Shown one piece after another: positions 1 to 12,191 of a DNA stretch of 64,000 nt. Each line of letters starts with the position of its first letter. Positions within the stretch are counted from its first letter, which is position 1. The notes beneath the pieces were generated by a model, which saw only the letters and a list, made by a program, of their open reading frames with translations, had not been told where the DNA came from and did not search any database. The stretch comes from Turnera subulata (taxonomy: Eukaryota > Streptophyta > Magnoliopsida > Malpighiales > Passifloraceae). The position numbers were made by a program, and so were the translations under genes. The stretch is from positions 1-64,000 of the forward strand of contig JAKUCV010002467.1 of the NCBI GenBank assembly GCA_028386065.3. The letters run 5' to 3'.

Positions 1-200
1 GCTTGACATAAGCATAATTAGCAAGAATGAAAAATCACAAAAACCCAAATCCTTGATCGGTCTATGCCCCAAGGTTAATTTTGTTCAATTGGGATAATTA
101 ATACATAGTTATTAAAATAAACCTTTCACAAAATTCAATATTTTCAGACCTTATAGGTACTACACGGGTGTATCGTGTAATTTCTCTTCTCTTTTCAAAT

Positions 201-399
201 TTTTTTTTTTAGAAAAGGAACATTCTTCATTCATATAAACAAATCTAAAGATCTGGAATTACATAGCTGAAGATCTAATATAGCAAAAGTATAAGAAAAA
301 TCTAACAAAAGAATTCTTTTTAATCTACTACATAAAAATACACAACGTGATTTATCTCCTTCAATAGAGGATTTACAAAGGCACACCACTCGCAACGTT
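201..399 (-). mobile_element. Short non-LTR retroposon with target duplication
   Basis: The 199-bp insert begins on the plus strand with a T-run (201-210), the complement of a poly(A) tail, so it lies on the minus strand. It is bounded by a 21-bp direct repeat at 180-200 and 400-420, the target-site duplication of target-primed reverse transcription. No tRNA-like promoter boxes or reading frame were seen, so it may be a 3' LINE scrap rather than a SINE. The same insertion is present in copy B at about 31204-31403. Confidence 0.7.
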
Positions 400-435
400 A
401 TTTCTCTTCTCTTTTCAAATAGTAGATAGCAACTA

Positions 436-574
436 TTTTTTTTTATTACAACGATACCCTAAATCTAACCAAACCCCATCTTATCCCTACTAAATTCCCA
501 CACCCTGGATCGAACCAGGGTGGCCTCGCACCAGGCAAGGTCTTTGTGCCACTGCGCTACGATCGCGCTGGCAT
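436..574 (-). mobile_element. tRNA-derived SINE
   Basis: Read on the minus strand, the element starts with a tRNA-like head. A box-A-like stretch (agcgcagtggcac) is followed by a perfect box B (ggttcgatcc) and then an AT-rich body ending in a T/A run. A 13-bp direct repeat, tagatagcaacta, at 423-435 and 575-587 is the target-site duplication. It is about 139 bp long, non-coding, and presumably mobilised by LINE reverse transcriptase. The same copy sits at 31439-31578. The anticodon arm does not fold as a functional tRNA, so I do not call a tRNA gene. Confidence 0.85.
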
Positions 575-615
575 TAGATAGCAACTAATGATGATAACTA
601 AATGAGTAATAGTAT

Positions 616-1630
616 GGACGCCGGATCAACAAGAAGCTTAAATGGACCCGTCAGCAACTTTGTATATGGAAGAAATCCTATAATCACAATGCCAGGAAGC
701 TTATTCAAGAACTCATGTTTGAGTTGGATAGGCTCCATGAACTGCCATATACTAGTGAAGTGAAAGATTATGAGAAAACAGTGGTTAACAGACTAGAGGA
801 AGCATGGAGAGCTGAGGAAGCTTACTAGCATCAGAGGTCCAAGATTCGTTGGTTGGCTTTTGGTGATAAGAACACTTCCTTCTTCCATGCCTCCACGATA
901 CAAAGGAGGCAGAGAAACCGAATTACCAAGCTCATGCTCAATGCGAACCACGTTGTAGAATCGGAGGATTTTATTTTGCACAGTTATATTCCTCATCATC
1001 CCATGTCCTGGAGGATTTTGATTTCACTCTAATCCCACGGAAAGTCACCGCTGAAATGAACGAATCATTACTGAAACCTGTGACTGAAGATGAAGTTAAA
1101 CTTGCTGTCTTTAGTATGGAAGCACTCAAATCACCTGGACTGGATGGGTTTCAAGGTATCTTCATTCAGAAATTCTGGAACTTGTTAAAAGCTGATATTA
1201 TTTCAATGGTTCAGGCATTTTTTCATTCTGGGTTCCTCTTGAAAGAGCTGAACCGTACCTTTATACCCCTGATCCCCAAAACAAAGAATCCTGAAATGAT
1301 CTCGCAGTACCGACCTATTGGATTATGAAACTTCACCTACAAAATCATAGCCAAGGTCGTCGTTAATAGAATGAAAGGAATGCTAGCCAGTTTAATCTCC
1401 CCCTCACAGACTGCATTTGTTCCTGGTCGAAGCATTCAAGACAATGTGATTGTGGCTCACGAAGCATTTCACTCTCTGAAACTCTATCGCAAAGGCAAAA
1501 AAAAAGGGGATGATCCTCCAACTTGATGTGGCAAAGGCATATGATCGTTTGGAATGGGGTTTTCTAGAGAAAGTACTTGGGGCAATGGGCTTTGATCACC
1601 GATGGGTCATGATGCTGATGCAATGCATTA
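616..1630 (+). mobile_element. 5'-truncated L1-type LINE fragment (copy A)
   Basis: This is ORF2 sequence from the endonuclease-RT linker into the reverse transcriptase. Recognisable pieces are WLAFGDKNTSFFHAS (about 850), a degraded SPGLDGFQG (1125-1155), LIPKTKNP, and the FVPGRSIQDNV block near 1420-1445. The frame is broken by an in-frame tag at about 826, a deletion near 970, a tga at about 1327 and a frameshift in the A-run near 1500. The insertion begins right after the duplicated target gagtaatagtat (604-615). The 3' part is missing because the segmental duplication ends at 1630; the complete counterpart is at 31620-34978. Confidence 0.92.
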
Positions 1631-1639
1631 GAGATTATC

Positions 1640-2030
1640 TAATTTTTTGTGATCTATAAAAAATATTAGCGTTTCATTGTTGTTTTCTTTTCATGCAGGG
1701 TGGATGTTATTGTGTTATGTTTCTTCTCCATATTTATGTTGCTTATCATTACAATGTCTTGATATCTAACCCTCATTTTCATGTTTATTGTTTTCGTGGT
1801 TGACTCGATCAAGTACGAAACTCGCTTCTCAAATGTCCCTACTGTCACAATATGACTTCTTGAAATTAGTTCATGGCAAACGCCAAAAATACCGTAAGGG
1901 CCCTATCTTCAGTCAGGCAGGTGAAGGACAATCTATCATACTAATAGAAGTTTGTTTTTTGTTTTAATATATCCAGAAAGGCCTGAAAACCAAATACTAT
2001 TATCATTCTCATATTGGTGCTATTTTGTTT
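1640..2030 (+). pseudogene. Relic of a pseudokinase-gene linker exon and intron
   Basis: This stretch aligns with about 50060-50540, the region between the two kinase modules of the pseudokinase gene. The similarity includes an open stretch at 1809-1940 that shares DFLKL, GKRQK and IF.QAGEG with the frame at 50319-50456, and a splice-donor-like CAG|GTGAAG at its end. The acceptor AG seen at 50317-50318 is not present here. I infer a fragment of a paralogous pseudokinase locus. No kinase-domain sequence accompanies it. Confidence 0.6.
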
Positions 2031-2036
2031 TTGTTT

Positions 2037-2436
2037 TTGGTAAAGAAGGGGCTGAACGCCTTAAATTACTTAAACAGATGATACAAATCTGGAGTCTCCA
2101 GCTCCAATCAAGTCCTTAAACAATAAAGACTGAATTTGGGAACAACTCTCCGAAAATCTCTCCACATATCCTGCCATCTTAATGCCATAATTGGCATAAA
2201 AGTCGGCACAAGAATTGGCTTCCCGATAGGTATGCAGAACTTTGACACTCCAATCCCGAGCTCTCAAAGATGCAATCTTACGACATAATATGCTCAAGGT
2301 ATTGGCGTACTTGGGATCCTGCAAAATCAGTGAGACAGCAGCCGAGGAGTCCAGCTCCAACTCCACCTTACGAAATCCCAAATCCCATGCCAATTCCAAT
2401 CCTGTTTTGGTGGAGACAAGATAATGAAGGGTCATT
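2037..2436 (-). mobile_element. LINE 3' fragment: RNase H domain
   Basis: A 121-residue minus-strand frame encodes the C-terminal half of the plant-LINE RNase H domain. Visible pieces are ELAWDLGFRKVELELDSSAA (the DS metal-ligand region), the spacer L..LCRKI, and HTYREANSCAD, the REAN.CAD box near the end of the domain. It stops 40-50 bp before the end of similarity, as expected for the LINE ORF2 C-terminus. The upstream part of the element is absent. Confidence 0.85.
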
Positions 2437-3049
2437 ATCTTTGGACCACCATGTTGGCCACTTGCTAATTGTCTAATGCATTGTGTGATTGGGTGAGTTG
2501 GGTGATCAGATTATTCACTTCCTCTCTCTCTCTCTCTCACGTTATGCTTCTGCAATTTCAGAGCACTAAACACATACACACTTGCTTCTTCATTCTTTAT
2601 GGAAGAAAGAAGAACACAAACACCACAAACACAAGCTCCCGTTTTCTGCTGCTAGCACCCAGTCCAGGAGTGCTCGGAAGTTGGATCGTGAGACGACTCC
2701 ACCTTGATCACGGTTCGTGTGGATACCGTAGAGGAGCCAGGCCGTTGTCTAGCTCTTGCTGATTCCATACACAAGTTGGGTGAAAGATCCTAATCTTCCA
2801 GGTATGTAAAAATTGTTATACGGTTAGCATGCTTCACTTGGTTCTTGGTCTGTTTCCCTTGCTTCCGCTGCTTGTTGTGCTTGGTATATGAATGTCATAT
2901 AGCTTAGGGAAACTTACAGTCGTAGCGGAGCCTTCTTGTGAAGCTCTAAACCGTATAGGTGATGCATATGTGATATGATCATCTTAGCATGTGTAGGAAT
3001 CATTTTGTGTATGAGATATGCTAAGTGATTTTGAACATGATTTTTAACT
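2437..3049. other. No gene recognised; (CT)n microsatellite
   Basis: Apart from a (ct)n run at about 2521-2538, no gene or repeat structure is evident. A 97-codon plus-strand frame (2469-2762) is low-complexity at its start and resembles no family I know. The region could be the remains of an LTR, but no terminal repeat partner was found in the window. Confidence 0.4.
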
Positions 3050-3432
3050 TCAATAGGAAACCTCAATCCCAGCACCTGAGTTATCTTTATAGTCACTGAA
3101 ACCAGCTTCATTGAAGAGTTGAGCCCACTCTTTCTTGTTTCTCTCTTGACCCGCTAGCATTATCATCATCATCATATTAAATTGGAGTTGTGTCCCAACT
3201 GATTTTACATCCTAGTTTGATGGTCCAATGTGATATATATCTATGATAATCAGCTTCCCTCTCTTTTTTTTTTTTTTTATACTAGTCGAGGAGAGTGAGA
3301 CTCGAACCCGAGACCTCACCCCTCTTGTGCTTTTCACACAAGAGTGCCAACCCCTTGTCTTCCGCGGATAGCTTCTTTACATCCCTTAAGTATCTGCAAG
3401 CATTCTTCATTGTTCCAATCATGCAAAATGCA
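3050..3432 (-). pseudogene. Plant type II O-methyltransferase pseudogene, exon 2 fragment (copy 1)
   Basis: The minus strand carries a decayed second exon of a SAM-dependent O-methyltransferase of the COMT/isoflavone OMT family, which methylates phenolic hydroxyls in the cytosol. The exon start resembles [15 protein letters not shown], which contains the catalytic-His region in the family. The end resembles the [15 protein letters not shown] tail. It is interrupted by a SINE at about 3262-3355 and has no intact stop at the family position. Related copies are at 29387-29690, 57943-58243 and 61306-61614. Confidence 0.8.
3262..3355 (-). mobile_element. tRNA-derived SINE inside the OMT pseudogene
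   Basis: Relative to the other OMT exon-2 copies, about 95 bp are inserted here. On the minus strand the insert has a tRNA-like head (tggcactcttgtg), a box B (ggttcgagtctc) and a terminal A-run (T-run at 3265-3279 on the plus strand). I could not define a clean target-site duplication. It differs from the SINE at 436-574. Confidence 0.65.
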
Positions 3433-4280
3433 CTGCTTGACACATAAGCAACCAAAACAACCATATTTGTTAGAAAGTGACCCTTAGTCTCACAAGACTT
3501 TTTTATACCTACATGAACATGAGCATTGAACTTAGAAAAGAGCATATTTACTTGCATCAAATATTGTGTACATGTTTATTAGATGTGTTGCCATATATAT
3601 GTAGCCAGTGAAATACACTCCCTTTATTAGGATTGCTTTCTTGTCATGGATGAAGGGATCATCAGTAAAAATGGTGGGATCGCATTGATGAATAAAAACT
3701 TTTGCTTGACAAGGGCAAACATGTTTTGTGAAATTCATATCAAAGATATTTATCCAATTTTGTAACCTCAAACTTTTTTGAGCCCATAATTTGTAAACTA
3801 GAACCAATTAATGAAAAAAAATATTGTGTTGTTCCAATTTGTGGTATACAGAAGCTCACTTACTACAATCTAGTTTAAGTGGATCGACCTATTAAAATAA
3901 AGGGTGCAAATCCAATTTTGAAGTCAGATTATGCATGTGACAAACACTGATCCTTGAAGCGAATTAGGGATACTATCCAGGTTGCAAGTTGTATTTGTAC
4001 TACTATAGCAGGCCAATTTGCACGTTGGATTACTGTCAGGGGTTTAATTCATGATCCTAGCTAAGAGTAAGAATGCAGATCTTTTGTTAAAGCTACTTTG
4101 CAGGATCCTTTTGCATGCAGAATTTGACGAGTATACAAGCAGGGTGGGGCATTATTCACGGCTATTTGCTAAGTGTAGTTAATTAGGATGAGGCAAATCT
4201 AACTTGCTAGTTGTATGATTGAAAAGGCTAGCTAATGTGCTAACAACTCGAGAGCTTTTTGCTAAAGTTTTAAGGTAGAC
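3433..4280 (-). pseudogene. OMT intron and flanking DNA, homologous to 61615-62460
   Basis: Non-coding, but it aligns along most of its length with 61615-62460 in the same orientation. The first part (3433-3620) also matches 29222-29386 inverted. It is therefore the intron/flank that travels with the OMT exon-2 copies. No exon 1 follows at higher coordinates; a LINE begins near 4545. Confidence 0.7.
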
Positions 4281-4544
4281 CAAAGAAGGAGAATCACTCT
4301 TCCAAAGATTCTGCTTCTTGCATCACCAAAATTTCATTGGTCAGTATTTGGAATTGCTTCTTGCATCACCAAAGATTCTGCTTCTTGATGTTAAAGTACA
4401 ACAACATTGATTGAGAATTACCATATAGTTTTGTTAGAATATCAATGCATTTTTTTTCCTGATGGTGGTTAACAACTGTGTCGAGTATTGCATGGGTTAC
4501 TGATGTTGAGCATGACTAAGTAAGTTAAACTGAAGTTTAAGTAG

Positions 4545-5833
4545 CAAATGACATTACTGCTCCTTTGACTTCTGCTTCTGCTGTAAGAGCTGATGTTGAA
4601 TTAGTCTTTATTGTTGCTCCATCAAGAAAGTATCTATTTGCACTCCTAAGCAAGAAACCTCCAGCAGCCTCCCCTGTTTTGTTATCATAGCTTTCGTCGC
4701 AATTTACCTTAACCCAACCTAGGCTTGCTTTCTTCCTTGAGGACTCGCTGTTATGGTGGAAGGGTATGGCACCATTGAGGACACTCCTCTGTATGCTGTG
4801 CCATGTATTCTACACACGCTTAATTGGCCTGATGAGCCAATTATTTGCCTGATGAGCCAGTCTTAAAAGTAGAAGTAATAAGAGAAGACTTCCATACGCC
4901 AGTGATACGACAAATGAGCTCTGCCACCTTTCCTATATTGGAAGTCGAGGACCCAGATGTTGTGACCTTGAAGTCTGGTGCACCACGAATCCATCTATCA
5001 TTCCATGCATCAATTTTCAAGACATTGCCAACTCTCCATCTTAATCCTGCCTTCAGGAAGTTCCCTGCCTTCTAAAATGCTAGACCAGGCCCAAGATGGT
5101 CTACATCCTTTTCTTGCTTGCAAGAAGTCAGTAGTAGGAGAATAGATTCCTATCAGTACTTGCACCCATATTGCTTCTTGGTTTTCTAGTATTCTCCACG
5201 CAGTTTTTTTGCCACTAATGCCTTGTTAAAGGCCTTTGCACCCTAAAACCCAGCCCTCCTTGAGTTTTTGGCTGAACTATCCCATTTGATCCAGTATAAG
5301 CGCCTTTCCTCTGCTTTTTGACCCCACCAAAAACTCTTCAAGTCTCGATTCAGCTTTTCACACAGGTTGGATGACAATTTAAAACACATCATACAATATG
5401 TGGGTATTGCATAGGCTACTGACTTAATAAGCACTTCTCTTCCTGCCTCAGATAAACATTGCCTTTTCCACCCTCCAAGTTTTCTCCTCACTTTATTCCT
5501 GATGATAAACGCCAAATTTTCACTCTTTGATCCGCCTATAATGCTCGGCAGAAACGGAAGGGCATCTTTTTGTAATCCTGAATCCAGTGAATTTAGCCGG
5601 AGCCTCTCCTTGGACAATCGTAAGAGATAATACATTGGCAAGTCCAGGATAAAGATACATGGTGAGATAGGATCACCTTGTCTAATCCCTCTCAAAGGAT
5701 AGTATTTGCTGCTCTGTCTCCATTAAAGATAAGGGAAAAAGAGACAGTTGATATACATTGCATCACCTAATGAATCCACCGGGGAACAAAGCCCATCCTC
5801 TCCAAAAACCTTTCTCACAAAAATCCAACTGAG
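4545..5833 (-). mobile_element. LINE fragment with internal deletion (RT, linker, RNase H)
   Basis: On the minus strand the frame starts inside the reverse transcriptase. RGIRQGDPISPCIF (about 5650-5695) is the conserved block before the catalytic motif, but sequence jumps from there to the post-RT region, so the catalytic aspartates are deleted. Downstream are KVRRKLGGWKRQCLSEAGRE, GLRWRVGNVLKIDAWNDRWI (about 4980-5040) and the RNase H start VKVNCDESYD (about 4690-4730). Stops and frameshifts are frequent. Its 5' edge abuts the PPR pseudogene at about 5833. Confidence 0.88.
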
Positions 5834-7330
5834 CTATATCCTGGGAGCTTCAGCAATCCTCTGTCATCTAACATCTGTCTCATTCTTTCTACATCCCCCA
5901 TTTCCCTAATCCATCATATATGTTAGACAAAATCACAGAACAAGTTGGATCCTCTGGTTCCAACTGAGAGACCTGTATAGCCACTTTTTCACCCAGCTCA
6001 GAACATAGGTGATGCCAACAAGCACCAAGTAGAGAAGCAAATGCAGAAGCAGGATTATCTGGCATGTCGTGTATTAGTTTCATAGCTTCTACAAGTCTTC
6101 CAGCTTGTCCCAAAAGATCAACCATGCAACCAATATGTTCTGGCTTTGGATTCAAGCTATAGTCTTTGGTCATCATTCTGAAGACCTGCCATCCTTTCTC
6201 AACTTGACCAGTGTGACAACACAGAGATAGAACAGCAACAAAGGTTGATGAGTCTGGTTCCACTTTCTTCTCCAAAATCAGGTAAAAAATATCCAGTGCA
6301 GCCTCACCCTCTCCATTTATTCCATATCCAAATATGACAGCATTCCAAAATGCTGGGTCTTTAGGCTTTACCTTAAACTGATTGAAAATCCTCCGTGCAT
6401 AAGAAGAATACCCATATTTCATGCACATGCCAACCAGTGCAGTAGCCAGAAAATCATCTGTATTGATTTCAGTTCTGATAGCATGCCCATGAATCTCCTT
6501 TCCACATTGAAGAGCTGGCAAAGATGCAAAAGCTCTTAACAGACTTGTAACAGTCTTCATACTAGGAACAGCCCCAAAGAGTTGCATTTTCTTGAAGAAT
6601 ATAAAAGCTGCATCTCCTTTGTTTAACTGGTGCAAACCCACTAATTATCGAATTCCATGTTGCTGAATCAGGTTCCAGGCTTTCAGATTCTAAGCTCTCG
6701 AACAGCTGAATGGCTTTGTCAGTTTGACCATTCAACATCATCCTAGCAATCATAGAGTTCCATGTTATTAGGCTCCTATTGCCATTCCATTTCACTGAAT
6801 ACATCATAAGCCCACTGCCAACGACCACACCTGGAATACATATCCACAATCACTGTTCCAACCTTGATATCATAACCCTCCTCGGTTTTGATTATGTATC
6901 CATGAACTTGCTTACCAAACTGAATAAACGACAGACTAGCACAAGCAGCAATAACAGAAACCAGCGCAACCGACTTAGGCTTTTCACACGAGCATTCCCT
7001 CATGTCTTTGAAAACATTCAAGACTATACTTGGCACCCCGTTCTGCAAAAGCCCCGAGACAAAAGCATTGTAGCTCACCACACTCTTGAAATTCATCTCC
7101 TCAAAAAATTTTGGTCTGAACCCAACCAACCCACCTTCCCAAACACCAAGAAAGCCTCTGAAACACTCATTTCGTGAGAACCCAGAAAATGGTGGCGTAG
7201 GGGAGGCAAGTTCCGGCAGGCATTTCAAGATGAATTTGAAAATTTCTCAGATCAAGGAGGGATTGGAGTTTGATCCCCACACAAACTCTGTAGAAAATGA
7301 AAAAATGTCGAAAACCGGAACACGCTAGAA
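5834..7330 (-). pseudogene. Pentatricopeptide-repeat (PPR) protein pseudogene, truncated
   Basis: PPR proteins bind organellar RNA. Three minus-strand frames make one decayed PLS-type PPR gene: 7228-6776 (VVSYNAFVSGLLQNG, GKQVHGYIIKTEEGYD, VDMYSRCGR), 6849-6562 (LITWNSMIARMMLNGQTDKA, EPDSATWNSIISGF) and 6641-5889 (GKEIHGHAIRTEI, ATALVGMCMKYG, FWNAVIFGYGINGEGE, then an E-domain such as HIGCMVDLLGQAGRL and EPEDPTCSVILSNIY). Frame changes fall near 6780, 6620 and 5893. The E domain runs to about 5840, where LINE sequence takes over, so the C-terminus is lost. The N-terminal signal and first repeats are not recognisable. Confidence 0.9.
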
Positions 7331-9651
<2,321 letters not shown>

Positions 9652-9990
9652 CTACTGGCGAGCGTTGCTGTGATTAAGCACCTGGAGGAGGCAATCCTGG
9701 TGCACGAACTTGACACTTCTGCTACACGCGCATGGATACAATAACGGATTCTCTGCGTCTCCCGGATTCCTGCAGATCCGGCACGCGCCCTCCTCTTCCT
9801 CGTCGTCATCGTCGAAACTCATTGCCGCCGTCTCCGCCGACACCCAGGAAGACGTTTCCGATGACGAGGAGGACAAGGACGCCGCCGCCGTAGCAGCTCC
9901 GGTGCTCTCCTCCTTCTCCATCAACAAGGCCGACGCCGAAGGTTTCACAGCGTCCATGGTGTTGGCGTCGCTCGCGGAGGTGATCTCCAT
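9652..9990 (-). pseudogene. SUD1: SUD1/DOA10-like RING-CH E3 ubiquitin ligase, first-exon fragment
   Basis: The 112-residue frame starts with an Ala/Ser-rich leader and an acidic DDDDEEEEG stretch. It then enters the RING-CH finger: CRICRNPGDAENPLLYPCAC, then KFVHQDCLLQ and LNHSNARQ. In the plant SUD1 (DOA10/MARCH6-type, ER membrane) family I expect the finger's second half and many membrane segments to follow in later exons; none occurs here. The exon ends in a donor-like CA|GTAGAG. The usual Trp of the QWLNHSN block reads Val here. Only four cysteines and one histidine of the zinc ligands are present, so the piece cannot form the finger. It is moderately GC-rich, unlike its surroundings. 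Confidence 0.82.
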
Positions 9991-10265
9991 AGGTTTCGAA
10001 GGTAAGGGTGAGATGAGGTGAGGTGAGGTGGAGAAGAAGGAAGGGGAAAAGGGAGTTAGAGATTCGGTGTTCTGTATTTTTTTACACTCCGTTTGGTATC
10101 ATGGAATTGAATTCAATTCCAAGAATTGAAATCAATTCTTTAGTTTGGTATAATTCTACTTCACTTAAAATAGGAATTGAATTTTATTTTTTATTTTTGG
10201 AATAATATTTTGGTAATATTTCAAATCCAAGCAAAACCTATCGGATTTGAAATTCAATTTCATTC

Positions 10266-11516
10266 ATGAGTAAGCTCTATTACACATTGGGAGCTACGGA
10301 TGCTCATCGAGAAGTCTACTTGACCTCTTTCCCAGAAAGTTTGCAAGGCAATGTTCTTAGTGCAATGGAATCCAGCAATCAGAGTATGTCCAATACATCT
10401 CTTGGAAAGCTATACCAGATGATACTCGCAGCTCGACAGACACTCTGTGATACACAAAAAATGTTCAGAGACCTTTCTAAAAGATCTCAAGATCTCAAGA
10501 GTGTGTGCAACAACTCTTATCTGAAGATCAAATGCAAAGATAAGAATTGTTCTTGTTCCCGGAAGTCCAACCATATTGATCGCTATCAGAAACCCTCTCC
10601 AAAAAGATCCAAAAGGAAGTTCAGATCCCGTTTTTCCAAATTCAAATACTTCAAGAAGAAATGGAAACGCGGCAACAAAGGAGATAGATGTTTTATTTGC
10701 AAAAAGAAGGGTCATTTTGCAAAAAATTGCCCAAATCAGCCAGCTAAATCAGCAAAATCGGTTCAGCAAATCCAACAAAGCACTCATTTCGATCTCGACA
10801 ATGCAGATGTTGAATCCTTATTTTCAGAAACTGAAGAGCCTGAAGAAGACACTGTATTTGTTCTTGAACAGGAGTCTGATACATCTTCATCAACAACCTC
10901 TGATGATGAAGAATATGATGATCAATATTTACCAGTTTTTCAAGCTCAAAAAGAAGTCCAAAAGTCCATTTTGTCAAAAACAAAGTCACCATCCGTCAAG
11001 ATACAGATTCTCCCATCTAAGTATGATAAGCCAATTCCCCTTACTGGTGCTCACAAAAGCTTCCTCAATCCCAAGATCCTACCTACAGAGGCATGGGAGC
11101 CGCATAGGGAGTATTTTCAAGCTGCAAATGGAGAATTATTCCAAACCAAGATGATCACCAAACATCGTATTGGAATACAATTCTTCCCTGGATGTGTTAT
11201 CTGGACTAAAGTTCTTGGCACAAGTCTTCCAGATCGAGACCTATTAATAGGTTTTGATATCATTCAACAAGTAGAGAAACTTCAAATCCTCTCCCAAGGA
11301 TTAAAATTCAAGAGGTTCTTTGCTCCTTACACCAATGTTAAGAAGATTTTTGCCCTTTCAGAATGTCCAGTCCAGTATGAGGAAGTCAAGACAAAGTTAT
11401 TACAGTCCTGTGCTGACAGTCATGCTCAGTTCACCCATTCATCTCCTCTCTGGAAGAATGAAGACTTTTTCATCACATTGCCTTTTAAGCTTAATGAAGA
11501 CATCAATCCTACTTAG
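10266..11516 (+). pseudogene. Pararetroviral coat-protein C-terminus and aspartic protease region
   Basis: The frame begins without a proper start, inside the coat-protein domain. A basic tract follows (SPKRSKRKFRSRFSKFKYFK), then a zinc knuckle CFICKKKGHFAKNC (CX2CX4HX4C, about residues 142-155), typical of the nucleic-acid-binding end of caulimovirid coat proteins, then an acidic Ser-rich linker. The protease region around residues 258-335 has PLTGAHKSFLNPKILP where the family carries a DTG/DSG active-site triad, so the expected catalytic Asp is not seen. The frame ends at a tag at 11514-11516, while the same frame continues directly with RT sequence. Confidence 0.85.
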
Positions 11517-11531
11517 GCATCTCACCCAGGC

Positions 11532-12191
11532 ATGACGCCTACAGACTTACTTCTAGCCAGAGAAGAATGCTCACAACTGTTACAACAGGATCTCATTGAA
11601 CCCACCAAATCCGAATGGGCATGCCAGGCGTTCTATGTAGAAAAAAGAACTGAGAAGATTCGAGGAAAGAAGAGGTTGGTAATTGATTACAAGCCTCTTA
11701 ATCATTTTTTAAGAGATGATAAGTTTCCTCTTCCAAAGATCAATTCCATGTTCCTTCATCTCAAGGATGCACGCATCTTTTCAAAGTTTGATTTAAAAGC
11801 TGGATTTTGGCAACTTGGCATTGACCCCAAGGATCACCATAAAACTGCTTTCTGCATACCAGATGCTCAGTACCAATGGAAGGTTATGCCTTTTGGATTA
11901 AAGGTAGCCCCTTCTCTGTTTCAGAAAGCAATGGTCCGTATCTTCCAACCTATTCTTCACCACACCTTAATTTACATTGATGATATCCTCCTCTTCTCAC
12001 CTACGGAGGCAGAACACCTACAGCTTTTGCAACAGTTTTATGACATAGTCCATTCCTGTGGCATTATGTTATCTGAGAAGAAAAGCCACATCGGTGTTAC
12101 AGAAGTTGATTTTTTTGGGAATGCATTTCAAGAACGGTTCTTATCAGCCTGGACCCCACATTGCTCAGGAGTTATTGAATTTCCCAGATGA
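11532..12191 (+). pseudogene. Pararetroviral reverse transcriptase
   Basis: This frame copies pregenomic RNA into DNA in the family. It continues the preceding broken frame. Blocks visible are KKRLVIDYKPLNHFLRDDKF, PLPKINSMF, FSKFDLKAGFWQLGIDPKD, MPFGLKVAPSLFQKAM and the catalytic YIDDILLFS (about residues 148-156), so the active-site aspartates are present. A frameshift at about 12130-12170 moves the reading to the frame that runs to 13806. Confidence 0.9.

Larger units (their letters stand above)
1..1630. repeat. Segmental duplication, copy A (partner 31003-32651)
   Basis: Bases 1-1630 align almost base for base with 31003-32651 in the same orientation. The copied block holds anonymous AT-rich DNA, a 200-bp retroposon, a SINE and the 5' part of a LINE, each in the same place in both copies. 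Similarity stops abruptly at 1630/32651 in the middle of LINE coding sequence, so the block moved as DNA after the LINE had inserted. Private changes distinguish the copies: copy A lacks about 24 bp near 970, and copy B lacks a few bases near 32155. The left end lies outside the window. Confidence 0.93.

Noticed and set aside
480..580. tRNA gene on the minus strand
   Set aside because: Box A and box B are present but no cloverleaf with a proper anticodon and acceptor stem forms. The tail and target duplication show a SINE.
2469..2762. 97-codon plus-strand frame
   Set aside because: Starts in a CT microsatellite region and has no recognisable domain; could be LTR debris.
6779..7328. Plus-strand frames of 132 and 80 codons
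   Set aside because: They are antisense shadows of the PPR pseudogene, with no family resemblance of their own.
9710..10021. Plus-strand 103-codon frame
   Set aside because: Antisense of the SUD1 exon; its Ser-rich run mirrors the acidic run of the real frame.
10410..11154. Alternative frames over the viral coat/protease region
   Set aside because: Out-of-frame shadows of a region whose main frame has a zinc knuckle and protease motifs.
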